Below are positions 1 through 6,336 of a DNA stretch of 6,379 bases, piece by piece. A program made the position numbers and the translations under genes. A model generated the notes under the pieces. The model made no database searches. It was not told the origin of the DNA and saw nothing but the letters and a program-made list of their open reading frames with translations. Position 1 is the stretch's first letter. Each line of letters starts with the position of its first letter. The DNA lies in contig JAJQBF010000104.1 of the NCBI GenBank assembly GCA_021203425.1, forward strand, positions 1 to 6,379, given 5' to 3'. The DNA comes from Clostridiales bacterium (lineage in GTDB: Bacteria > Bacillota > Clostridia > Lachnospirales > CAG-274).

Positions 1-28
1 GCTACATATAATTCTTTTGTTATTTGCT

Positions 29-62
29 CTGTCTACTTGACAGGGGTGGGTTCAAACCGCCC
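29..62. other. two adjacent hairpins downstream of pepF
   Basis: This short gene-free edge holds two inverted repeats in a row. The first pairs CTGTC (29-33) with GACAG (39-43) around a 5-nt loop. The second pairs GGGTGG (44-49) with CCGCCC (57-62) around a 7-nt loop and has one G-U pair when read as plus-strand RNA. On the minus strand, where pepF is read, the second stem has a C-A mismatch and no T-run follows either hairpin, so an intrinsic terminator for pepF is not supported. On the plus strand the second hairpin is followed by T-rich DNA, although the T-run is not immediate. It could be a weak plus-strand terminator for a gene outside the window, or the edge of a repeat. The function is unknown. 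Confidence 0.35.
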
Positions 63-79
63 AGACTGCTTTTATGCTT

Positions 80-1831
80 TTATTTTTTCATAAGCTCTTC
101 AAGGCTGTCTATATCTTTTAAAATATTTTTTATGCCTTTTTCCCAAAATGTTTTGTCGGTAAAATCAATTCCGGCGAGTTTTCCCACTTCTTTGACAGTT
201 TTTTTTCCTGCGTTTGAAAGTATTATATCATATTGGGGAACAAACTCGGCTCCCTTTTCTTCATACATTGCAAAAAGACTTCTTGCAAACAAATCGCCGA
301 AAGCGTAGGGGTAGTTATAATAATTAAAATCCGCATCATAGTAGTGGGGCTTACAAAGCCACATATAGGGGTGGAGATATTCAGGGTCTAAGCCTTCGAA
401 GTAGGCTTTTTTCTGCGCTTTTTCCATAAGTGAGCAGATTTCTTCGGCTGAAAGACCGCCCTTTTTCCTTTCTTCGAAAAAGCTGTCTTCAAAAAGAAAA
501 CGCGAATATATATCGCATATACTTTGGAGTTCTCCCGAAAGACGGCTTTCCTTTACCGTCAGGAGATTTTGCCCCGAAAAAACGGTTTCGGCTCTCTTAT
601 ATGACAGGTTTTCGCAGAATGTAGACGCAGTTTCCGCCAGTGTCATAGGATAATCTGAATTTACGGGGCTTTCGTTTCTCAAAACCTCATTGTGATAGCC
701 ATGCCCCAGTTCATGGGAAAGGGTTATAATGTCTTCAAAATTGCCCGAAAAATTCATAAGAACGCGGCTTTCCTCAATGGATTTTATATATTCACAGTAG
801 GCACCCCCTACCTTTCCCTTCCTCGGAAAAGCGTCTACCCATTCGCCTTTAAAGGCTTTTTTTGCAAAAGCCCCCAGCTTTTCCGAAAAACCGCTGTATG
901 TGTTTACAACATAGCTTTTTGCCTCTTCAAAAGTGAATTTAAGTTCGCTTTCACCTACCGGTGCAAAAAGGTCATAAAAGGGCAGTCTTTTTTTGCCCAT
1001 ATATTCCGCCTTTATTCTGTAAAATTTATTTAAAGCGTAAATATTTTCGTCTATTGCGTCTGTCATAGCCTTTAAAATATCAAGGTCTATTCCCGAGGTC
1101 AAAGCAGATTCTTCAAGAGGGGATTTATAGCCCCTGAGATTGCAAAGAGAAATAACTTCGCCTTTTATGGCATTAAGACAGGCTGCCCCTACAGAAGATA
1201 TTTTTTCATATGCGGCAAGTTCCCCTTCATATGCGTCACGGCGCACTGTTTTGTCGCTGCTGTATGCCATTCCCCTAATTTCCGAAAGGGAAACTTCTTT
1301 TCCTCTGAAACTGCACATAAGAGATGAGCTTGCCCCCTCCCACAGCTTTTGCCAGCTTTGTGAACCTGTTGCCTTAAGGCTCGCTGCTGTTTCTTCGGCT
1401 TCGGGGCTTAATGTGTGGGCTGCGTCTTCCTTTTCACGTTTTAAAAAACATATATGCTCCTTTATCACCGGGTTGTTTATAAATTTTTCCACATTGATGT
1501 TTTTGATATATTCTTTGAAAAGGCTTTCGCTTTTGGCTGCTTTGGCGGAAATTGAAGATACTCTGTCAAAAAGCTTGGCAGCCTGCTTGTTTTCTGTGTC
1601 AGCCGAAAGTATAAAATTTAAATATGCCGAAATTTTGTTGTAAAGCAAAAGTTCATTCACCTTGCTTATATAGCCTTCAATAACTCTTTCCGGGTCGGCT
1701 ATATCGTTAAAATTTACTTCTGCAAATGTGTTAAGTGCGTCCAGCTTTTCCGAATATTCCGAAATATCCGCCGAAAGCTCTTCACAGTCGAGGGATTTGT
1801 AAATATTGTCAAGTTTCCATCTTATATCCAT
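80..1831 (-). CDS. pepF: M3-family oligoendopeptidase F (zinc metallopeptidase)
   Basis: This encodes a 583-residue cytoplasmic zinc metallopeptidase of the M3 family, oligoendopeptidase F type. Such enzymes cleave short oligopeptides, typically in peptide recycling or the use of imported peptides. The zinc site is visible: SHELGHGYH carries HExxH at residues 373-377, and the expected third ligand, Glu400, lies in the following helix (TLAETAS). The C-terminal part has the Tyr- and His-rich segment typical of the family (HYYDADFNYYNYPYAFG, about 496-512), which shapes the substrate channel. The N-terminal 110 or so residues are helical and match the family's lid domain. The length is close to the usual value of about 600, with no signal peptide or membrane segment. 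The ATG start is supported by AAAGGA at 1839-1844, 7 nt upstream. It lies 42 nt after the broken reductase gene on the same strand with no terminator between them, so shared transcription is plausible. Identification is firm at family level; the substrate is not determined. Confidence 0.95.
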   Translation of the reverse strand: MDIRWKLDNIYKSLDCEELSADISEYSEKLDALNTFAEVNFNDIADPERVIEGYISKVNELLLYNKISAYLNFILSADTENKQAAKLFDRVSSISAKAAKSESLFKEYIKNINVEKFINNPVIKEHICFLKREKEDAAHTLSPEAEETAASLKATGSQSWQKLWEGASSSLMCSFRGKEVSLSEIRGMAYSSDKTVRRDAYEGELAAYEKISSVGAACLNAIKGEVISLCNLRGYKSPLEESALTSGIDLDILKAMTDAIDENIYALNKFYRIKAEYMGKKRLPFYDLFAPVGESELKFTFEEAKSYVVNTYSGFSEKLGAFAKKAFKGEWVDAFPRKGKVGGAYCEYIKSIEESRVLMNFSGNFEDIITLSHELGHGYHNEVLRNESPVNSDYPMTLAETASTFCENLSYKRAETVFSGQNLLTVKESRLSGELQSICDIYSRFLFEDSFFEERKKGGLSAEEICSLMEKAQKKAYFEGLDPEYLHPYMWLCKPHYYDADFNYYNYPYAFGDLFARSLFAMYEEKGAEFVPQYDIILSNAGKKTVKEVGKLAGIDFTDKTFWEKGIKNILKDIDSLEELMKK

Positions 1832-1873
1832 AACAAAGTCCTTTCTTAAATAGCAGCAGTTTAAAGGGGAGGC

Positions 1874-2804
1874 TTATTTAATGTTCTGCGCTTTTGCCCA
1901 GCTGCTTATTTTTTTGTATGTCGGCATATCCAAGCTGTATTTTTCCCCGAGGGTTACAACATAATGAATCTGACCGTCTATTTCCGATGAACTGCCCTTG
2001 AGAATATCCCTGTGCATAGATGTGGTTGAATCATCTGGCATAGTTGAATTTATTTTTATATTCCTTTCTACAAGGTTTTCCTCAAGGGTTATGCCCATAG
2101 CTTTCCCCAGATCTTCTATTTCATTTGTAAGCCGAACGTAAGTGTCTCTTACGGGGCTGCCTTTTTTTCTTACATCTCACCACTCTTCCGTTGTGATAAA
2201 CAAGAGCGGCGCCCAAAGGTGAAATAAGACTGAATTTAAGAAGAGTTTCCCGCTCGATTACAGGCTCGAAATATGCCTCTATACCTGCCGCATTAAGCTC
2301 CTTTTCTATTTGAAGAGTTTTATCATAATTCGGCTTGTCTTCGCCCTGTCTGTAGCCGAAGTGAATTCTGAAAATAAGGTCTTCCGAGGGAAGACTTATA
2401 ACTCCCGGTTCTTTAATAAAGCTGTAAATGTATATACAGCCGTCAAGGACGGTTATCCCCGGTAAGTCTTTTTGAATAACTCCCCCTGTTCCGAAAACAT
2501 TCAGAATGGGAATAACAACGGTTTTACTGCCGCAGACACGTTTTAACAAAGGCATTATGCTTTCAAGTGAGTAATATTTTACGCAGACAAATACAGCATC
2601 GGGTTTATCGTTATAATCTTCAGCTGTTGAGACATTAACCGGTACGGTAAAGCTGCCGCTGAATCTTTCTATTGTTATGCCCTTGTTTTTTATGGCATCA
2701 AGCTGTTTTCCCCGTGCAATAAATGTAACATCACTGCCGTTTTCGGCAAGATAAGCCCCTATACAGCCTCCTGTTCCTCCGGCGCCTATAATTAAATATT
2801 TCAT
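1874..2804 (-). pseudogene. ketopantoate reductase (PanE/ApbA) family gene, frameshifted
   Basis: This gene is interrupted by a one-base frameshift. The N-terminal part starts at ATG 2804, backed by a near-ideal AGGAGGT site (2811-2817, 6 nt away), and begins MKYLIIGAGGTGGCIGAYLA, a Rossmann dinucleotide-binding loop. It continues through a lysine at residue 76 (CVKYY) and LLKFSLISPLGAA, whose Lys190 matches the catalytic lysine region of the family. After about residue 208 this frame drifts into basic sequence and stops at 2121. The missing C-terminal domain is in the neighbouring frame from about 2176 to the TAA at 1874: DVRKKGSPVRDTY, then TTSMHRDI and SSEIDG, the family's conserved helical domain with its acidic catalytic region. 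Joined with one base removed, the product would be 309 residues, the normal family length. True family members reduce 2-dehydropantoate to pantoate with NADPH for coenzyme A synthesis, but many clostridial paralogs act on unknown substrates. The break could be a real mutation or a sequencing error; the intact-looking C-terminal half suggests it is recent. Confidence 0.88.
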
Positions 2805-2810
2805 AAACCG

Positions 2811-2817
2811 ACCTCCT
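2811..2817 (-). promoter_or_regulatory. Shine-Dalgarno site that fixes the reductase start
   Basis: AGGAGGT lies 6 nt before ATG 2804. It decides between this start and an upstream in-frame extension to 2897. The extension would add 31 residues with no family resemblance and would be read through the palindromic element. Confidence 0.85.
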
Positions 2818-2823
2818 GTTGTG

Positions 2824-2831
2824 TATAAAAA
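2824..2831. repeat. left copy of 8-bp flanking direct repeat
   Basis: TATAAAAA directly abuts the left end of the palindromic element and is identical to the copy at 2912-2919. It is interpreted as a target-site duplication. On the minus strand it reads TTTTTATA and gives the 3' arm of the element's hairpin a U-tract. Confidence 0.45.
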
Positions 2832-2911
2832 GTTACAGTTCAGCCAAAACAACTCACAAAGAGCCTGCTTTAGCAAAAGTTTCTGTCTAAAAAACACGGC
2901 TGAACTGTTAC
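2832..2911. mobile_element. MITE-like 80-bp element with terminal inverted repeats
   Basis: The left end GTTACAGTTCAGCC (2832-2845) and the right end GGCTGAACTGTTAC (2898-2911) are inverted repeats matching at 13 of 14 positions. They enclose 52 bp with no coding potential. Immediately outside both ends is the same 8-bp word TATAAAAA (2824-2831 and 2912-2919), as expected of a target-site duplication. The right copy coincides with the T-tract of the ftsZ terminator, so the element appears to have landed in that tail. Small size, terminal repeats, flanking duplication and lack of a gene are the marks of a non-autonomous miniature transposable element. Because the duplicated word is AT-only, chance similarity remains possible. 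In minus-strand RNA the arms would pair and be followed by UUUUU, so the structure could instead, or also, act as a second terminator or attenuator before the reductase gene. The parent transposase is not in the window. Confidence 0.5.
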
Positions 2912-2919
2912 TATAAAAA
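2912..2919. repeat. right copy of 8-bp flanking direct repeat
   Basis: TATAAAAA directly abuts the right end of the palindromic element and overlaps the U-tract of the ftsZ terminator. It is interpreted as the original target sequence, with the copy at 2824-2831 made on insertion. Confidence 0.45.
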
Positions 2920-2952
2920 ACCTTTCCCCCATAAAAATTATAAGAGAAAGGT
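2915..2952 (-). terminator. intrinsic terminator of ftsZ
   Basis: On the minus strand, ACCTTTCTCT (2952-2943) pairs with GGGGAAAGGT (2929-2920) in a 10-bp stem that includes two G-U pairs, around a loop of about 13 nt. Six T residues follow (2920-2915, the first shared with the stem base). It lies 23 nt after the ftsZ stop codon and should end the ftsZ transcript. Confidence 0.8.
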
Positions 2953-2975
2953 ATTAGTTGAAGTACTTTGCTTTT

Positions 2976-4157
2976 TTAATAGAGACTTCTCTTGGGGGAG
3001 ATTATATCAAGCCTGCCTGTTCTTGAAAAAGGATTTTGAGAATCCGTTGATGCGGCTGTTTCCTGTTGGTTTACTTCTTCCTCAAACTTTTTAAATGGGT
3101 TTGAATAGTCCTTTCTTATGCCCGATGACTGAGGACGATATCTCACATTGTTTACGGGAGCCGAAGGCTGAACAGGTGAGGGGGCTGCTGGTCTTTCTCT
3201 TTCGTCTACAAGCCCTGTAGCAACAACCGTAACCTTTACTTCGTCGGATTTTTCATCGGAAAGCTTAGACGTACCGAAAATAACTTCAGCCTCGCTGTCT
3301 AAAAGCTCGCTTATTGAATCAACGGCATTAGCAACCTCAACCATAGGTATATCGCCTGAATAGCTTATATTTATAAGAACACTCTTTGCACCGTTTATTG
3401 AAGTTTCAAGAAGAGGACTTTCAATGGCGAATTTAGCTGCGTCCATAACATTGTCGGCAGTTCCCACGCCCATATGAGCAAAGCCTCTGTTTTCCGTCAT
3501 AATTGTTCTAACATCGGCAAAGTCAAGGTTGATTTCGCCCGGTCTTGCAATGAGGTCGGAAATACCTACAACACCTTGAACAAGAACGCTGTCTGCCAGT
3601 TTAAAGGCATCTTTAACGCTTGTGTTTTTGTCGGCTGTTTCAATAAGCTTTTGATTGGGAATAACAATAAGGGTATCAACATTGTTTTTAAGCTTTTCAA
3701 TTCCGTCAACGGCAAATTTCATACGCTTTCTGCCTTCGAAGAGGAAGGGCTTTGTAACAACGGCTACTGTTAAAATACCCATTTCTTTGGCTATAGACGC
3801 AACTATTGGGGCTGCACCGGTGCCTGTGCCTCCGCCCATACCGGCAGTAATAAAAGCCATATCTACGTCAGCCATAGCAGCATAAATTTCGTCCTTTGTT
3901 TCCTTTGCTGCCTCTGCGCCAACCTCGGGGCGACCGCCTGCGCCTAAACCTCTTGTACTTTTAAGCCCTATGGCAATTTTAGCCGGAGTCTTGTTTTCCT
4001 CCAAAGCCTGCATATCTGTGTTTACTGCAACATATTCTATTCTGTCTGCCCCTGTTTCAATCATTCTGCTGACAGCGTTTCCGCCGGCGCCGCCTATGCC
4101 GAAAACAACTATTCTTGCTTTTTTATTTTGATCCATTTCATTTATAACATCTATCAA
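2976..4157 (-). CDS. ftsZ: cell division protein FtsZ (tubulin-like GTPase)
   Basis: FtsZ polymerises with GTP at midcell into the Z-ring that recruits the divisome. The 393-residue product shows the expected parts: a GTP-binding domain opening with VVFGIGGAGGNAV (17-29), the tubulin signature GGGTGTGAAP (108-117), VVTKPFLFEG (133-142), the synergy-loop segment NLDFADVRTIM (210-220) with catalytic Asp212 and Asp215, and the C-terminal domain to about residue 318. A short linker rich in Pro, Gln and Ser follows (about 319-380), with two NPF motifs (353-355, 376-378). The tail ends LDIISPKRSLY rather than the usual D-[IV]-P-x-F-L form. The start is TTG at 4157: GGAGGG sits 7 nt upstream, while the ATG at 4136 has no such site. 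A promoter precedes it at 4208-4236 and an intrinsic terminator follows. ftsQ lies 138 nt upstream on the same strand. The identification is certain. Confidence 0.98.
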   Translation of the reverse strand: MIDVINEMDQNKKARIVVFGIGGAGGNAVSRMIETGADRIEYVAVNTDMQALEENKTPAKIAIGLKSTRGLGAGGRPEVGAEAAKETKDEIYAAMADVDMAFITAGMGGGTGTGAAPIVASIAKEMGILTVAVVTKPFLFEGRKRMKFAVDGIEKLKNNVDTLIVIPNQKLIETADKNTSVKDAFKLADSVLVQGVVGISDLIARPGEINLDFADVRTIMTENRGFAHMGVGTADNVMDAAKFAIESPLLETSINGAKSVLINISYSGDIPMVEVANAVDSISELLDSEAEVIFGTSKLSDEKSDEVKVTVVATGLVDERERPAAPSPVQPSAPVNNVRYRPQSSGIRKDYSNPFKKFEEEVNQQETAASTDSQNPFSRTGRLDIISPKRSLY

Positions 4158-4164
4158 TGGTTTT

Positions 4165-4170
4165 CCCTCC
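4165..4170 (-). promoter_or_regulatory. Shine-Dalgarno site supporting the TTG start of ftsZ
   Basis: GGAGGG lies 7 nt before TTG 4157. No comparable site precedes the internal ATG at 4136, so the TTG start, which adds seven residues (MIDVINE), is preferred. Confidence 0.75.
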
Positions 4171-4207
4171 AGTATAAGTTTTTCTCTTAAGCATATATAT
4201 CAAATTC

Positions 4208-4236
4208 ATTATACACCATTTAGAATTATATTTCCA
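4208..4236 (-). promoter_or_regulatory. sigma-A-type promoter for ftsZ
   Basis: On the minus strand a TGGAAA -35 box (4236-4231, 4 of 6 consensus matches) is followed by a 17-nt spacer and a perfect TATAAT -10 box (4213-4208). Transcription would start near 4201, giving a leader of about 44 nt that contains the strong ribosome binding site. No terminator is seen between ftsQ and this promoter, so ftsZ may also be read from the ftsQ promoter. Confidence 0.6.
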
Positions 4237-4295
4237 TAGTAAATTTAAAATATTTTCAATAAATATTAAAGTTTTTTACAAAAATCACCTTAAAC

Positions 4296-5015
4296 CTACG
4301 TCAGAAGTTTAAAGCTGGGATTATTGTTAATATCCGATATATCCAAAGTTCCGGCTTCTTCGGGGTCAAGCTGTTTTAAAACTTCGTTAAGAGTTGCTAT
4401 TTTTGTATAGGCATCGTCTATGTTTCCGAAATTGACATCGATTTTGTTTACAAAGAGATGAATGTCTTCCGGGTCGGAAACGTCAAGCTTTACGGTTATG
4501 TCGGAAAGGTCGTAAGCGTCTATAAGCTTTGAAATCTGTACGACATACGAAAGAGAATATCCGTTTGTAACTGTTAAAACCTCCCCAAGGGTAAAGCCTT
4601 CAAACTTAAGCCCTAAGACGACGGGGTGCTGAATGGTCATATCATCTTTTACATCTATAACCCTGCCGTCAATATCGATATACAAATAGCTGCCCATATA
4701 GGGAACATAACCTCTTACACGTCTCTCTTCTATATTGATAACAATAGTAGAAGGCAGCTTTTTTGTTGCCCTGACGGATTTTATGTAGTTGTTGGCTTTT
4801 AATTTGCTTTTAACCGAGCCTGAGTTAAACATAAAAATGTTTTCCCCCACACCGTTTATTTCGCCTATTTCAAAAATTTCATCATTTGAAAGCTGAGAGT
4901 TTCCCACAACCTGTATTTCCTGAATTTCAAAAACAGGGCTGACAAGGGCGGCTGCCGCCAAAACAAGAAAGGCCGATATTAAAATTATAAAAACAAATTT
5001 TTTCTTTATATTCAT
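4296..5015 (-). CDS. ftsQ: cell division protein FtsQ/DivIB (POTRA domain)
   Basis: This is a 239-residue bitopic membrane protein of the FtsQ/DivIB family, which bridges early and late divisome proteins and works with FtsL and FtsB/DivIC. A short basic cytoplasmic start (MNIKKK) precedes one transmembrane helix (about 7-27). The extracytoplasmic POTRA domain follows (about 29-98), with the typical opening FEIQEIQVVGNSQLS and closing LPSTIVINIEERRV. After it comes the family's beta domain (about 99-225: GYVPYMGSYLYIDIDGRVID, then HPVVLGL and the LGEVL segment). The protein is compact, with a very short cytoplasmic region and almost no C-terminal tail. The ATG at 5015 has AAGGA 7 nt upstream (5023-5027); the next upstream in-frame ATG, at 5030, hits a stop after three codons. 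Its place just before ftsZ fits a division cluster, and no ftsA lies between them. The product is confident; low sequence conservation in this family means FtsQ versus DivIB naming is arbitrary. Confidence 0.93.
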   Translation of the reverse strand: MNIKKKFVFIILISAFLVLAAAALVSPVFEIQEIQVVGNSQLSNDEIFEIGEINGVGENIFMFNSGSVKSKLKANNYIKSVRATKKLPSTIVINIEERRVRGYVPYMGSYLYIDIDGRVIDVKDDMTIQHPVVLGLKFEGFTLGEVLTVTNGYSLSYVVQISKLIDAYDLSDITVKLDVSDPEDIHLFVNKIDVNFGNIDDAYTKIATLNEVLKQLDPEEAGTLDISDINNNPSFKLLT

Positions 5016-5088
5016 TCTTCATTCCTTCATTTGCTTTTTTGCTGCTTTTAAGAAAGCAATATTCCGGTAAAACAGCGATACCAAATCT

Positions 5089-5117
5089 ATTTTAAATCAA
5101 AATCGGCTCATTGTCTA
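5089..5117 (-). promoter_or_regulatory. sigma-A-type promoter for ftsQ
   Basis: On the minus strand a TAGACA -35 box (5117-5112, 5 of 6 matches) is separated by exactly 17 nt from a TAAAAT -10 box (5094-5089, 5 of 6 matches). The start point would be near 5082, giving a leader of about 67 nt. The leader contains a small hairpin, TGCTTT paired with AAAGCA. The promoter lies between the preceding terminator and the ftsQ start, as expected for an independent unit. Confidence 0.6.
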
Positions 5118-5139
5118 TAGTTTTTATGAATTTTTTATA

Positions 5140-5154
5140 AATTATGACATAATT
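5140..5154. promoter_or_regulatory. 15-bp perfect palindrome, possible operator
   Basis: AATTATG and CATAATT form a perfect 7-bp inverted repeat around a single central base. It lies 22 nt upstream of the ftsQ -35 box and just past the preceding gene's terminator. The size and symmetry suit a dimeric regulator, but the surroundings are very AT-rich and no matching regulator is in the window, so chance is a real alternative. Confidence 0.3.
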
Positions 5155-5161
5155 ATTAATG

Positions 5162-5205
5162 AAAAAGAAAACAGCCGCTGTGGAAATCAATTTCCGGCGG
5201 CTGTT
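5162..5205 (-). terminator. strong intrinsic terminator of the aldo/keto reductase gene
   Basis: On the minus strand, AACAGCCGC (5205-5197) pairs perfectly with GCGGCTGTT (5178-5170). Inside this stem GGAAA pairs with TTTCC around a TTGA loop, with small internal asymmetry. A TTCTTTTTC tract follows. The hairpin begins about 12 nt after the stop codon of the reductase. It is the clearest terminator in the window and separates that gene from ftsQ. Confidence 0.88.
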
Positions 5206-5217
5206 AAAACTGTATTA

Positions 5218-6336
5218 TTATCCGAGTAAAGCAGCGGCTTTTTCAAGCTCATCTCTTATTTTTATATGCTGAGGGCATACTCCCTCACATTTTCCGCATT
5301 TTATACATTCCGATGCCTTTGTTTTTTGATGCCCTGCTACAAGCCAGTCTTCCTGATGTTTGGCAGCTCCCATATCTTTATATAGAGTATATATATTTGC
5401 GGCGGTAAATGTGCCGGAGATACCTATATTTTTAGGGCAGACTTTAGCGCAGTAATTGCAGGTCGTACAGGGTATTAAGGGAATTGCGTTTAATGCAGCC
5501 TGAGCCTTGTTTAAAGTTTCCCTTTCACCGTCGGAAAGCTTTTTGAAATCCTTCATATATGAAAGATTGTCTTCCATCTGCTCTGTATTGCTCATTCCCG
5601 AAAGAACGGTAATCACTCCGTCTAAATCGGCGGCAAAGCGAATTGCCCATGATGCACAAGACGCCTTTTCGTCGGCAGCCTTAAATATTTTTTCGACACT
5701 TTCCGGAGGATTTGCAAGCATTCCTCCCTTAACAGGCTCCATAATAATTACGGGCTTGTTGTGTTTTCTTGCTGTTTCATAACAGCCCCTTGACTGTATA
5801 GCCGGGTTATCCCAGTCGGCATAGTTAATCTGCAGCTGTACGAATTCAGCCTCCGGGTGCGCAGTTAAAATTTCATCAAGCTCTTCTGGGGTTGAGTGAA
5901 ATGAAAAGCCTATGTGTTTAATAAGTCCCTCCCTTTTCTTCTCCTTTACAAATTCCCATAAATCGAAATCGTCGAAAACCTTTGTTCTTTGTTCTCCTAA
6001 ATTATGGAGAAGATAAAAGTCAAAATGTCCGGCTTCTGTTTGTTTAAGGGAGGTTTCAAACTGATTTACAGCGTCTTCCCTGGTTTTGCAGTTAATCCAC
6101 GCTGCGTTTTTCGTAGCAAGCTGAAATTTATCTCTGGGATATCTTTCAACAAGGGCTTGTCTTATTGCATCTTCACTTCCGGCATATGCCCATGCAGTGT
6201 CAAAATATGTAAAACCTAAGCTGAGAAATTTATCAACCATAACCTTAACCTGCTCAATATCTATGGCGCCGTCTTTTTGAGGCAGACGCATCAGCCCGAA
6301 ACCGAGCTTTTTAATTTCTTCTCCTAAATATGCCAT
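5218..6336 (-). CDS. aldo/keto reductase with C-terminal 4Fe-4S domain
   Basis: This is a 372-residue cytoplasmic oxidoreductase of the iron-sulfur aldo/keto reductase group. The N-terminal TIM barrel opens with LGFGLMRLP and has the family's catalytic tetrad at expected places: Asp46 and Tyr51 in FDTAWAYAGSE, Lys76 in LATKNA, and His111 in LLHNLGE. The C-terminal part carries two ferredoxin-like cysteine sets, CTTCNYCAKVCP (Cys 290, 293, 296, 300) and CIKCGKCEGVCP (Cys 344, 347, 350, 354), each able to hold one 4Fe-4S cluster. This suggests electron exchange with a ferredoxin or flavin partner, but the substrate is unknown. The start was set at ATG 6336 because AAGGTGG (6353-6347) lies 10 nt upstream and family proteins begin close to this point; an ATG at 6357 has no ribosome binding site. 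It appears monocistronic, with a -10 box upstream and a strong terminator downstream. The family call is firm. Confidence 0.95.
   Translation of the reverse strand: MAYLGEEIKKLGFGLMRLPQKDGAIDIEQVKVMVDKFLSLGFTYFDTAWAYAGSEDAIRQALVERYPRDKFQLATKNAAWINCKTREDAVNQFETSLKQTEAGHFDFYLLHNLGEQRTKVFDDFDLWEFVKEKKREGLIKHIGFSFHSTPEELDEILTAHPEAEFVQLQINYADWDNPAIQSRGCYETARKHNKPVIIMEPVKGGMLANPPESVEKIFKAADEKASCASWAIRFAADLDGVITVLSGMSNTEQMEDNLSYMKDFKKLSDGERETLNKAQAALNAIPLIPCTTCNYCAKVCPKNIGISGTFTAANIYTLYKDMGAAKHQEDWLVAGHQKTKASECIKCGKCEGVCPQHIKIRDELEKAAALLG

Noticed and set aside
39..65. tRNA T-arm-like sequence (GGTTCAAACC-like)
   Set aside because: The stem register is off by one relative to a real TTC loop, and no acceptor, D or anticodon arms are present on either side.
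1140..1643. Plus-strand open frame of 167 codons inside pepF
   Set aside because: It is the shadow of a strongly conserved metallopeptidase on the other strand, with no domain, no ribosome binding site and low-complexity composition. The other plus-strand frames at 24-308, 430-624, 692-1033, 3474-3885, 5507-5782 and 6004-6219 were rejected for the same reason.
2161..2183. Programmed ribosomal frameshift in the reductase gene
   Set aside because: The required shift is +1. No -1 slippery heptamer is in the right frame, and the -1 frame stops within a few codons. The family has no known recoding. A mutation or sequence error is simpler.
2805..2897. N-terminal extension of the reductase to an upstream start at 2897
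   Set aside because: The added 31 residues resemble nothing in the family and run through the palindromic element. A near-ideal ribosome binding site sits directly before ATG 2804, followed at once by the Rossmann motif.
4237..4295. Terminator between ftsQ and ftsZ
   Set aside because: The only inverted repeats are AT-only (AATATTT with AAATATT) or lack a usable loop, and no stable stem precedes a T-tract.
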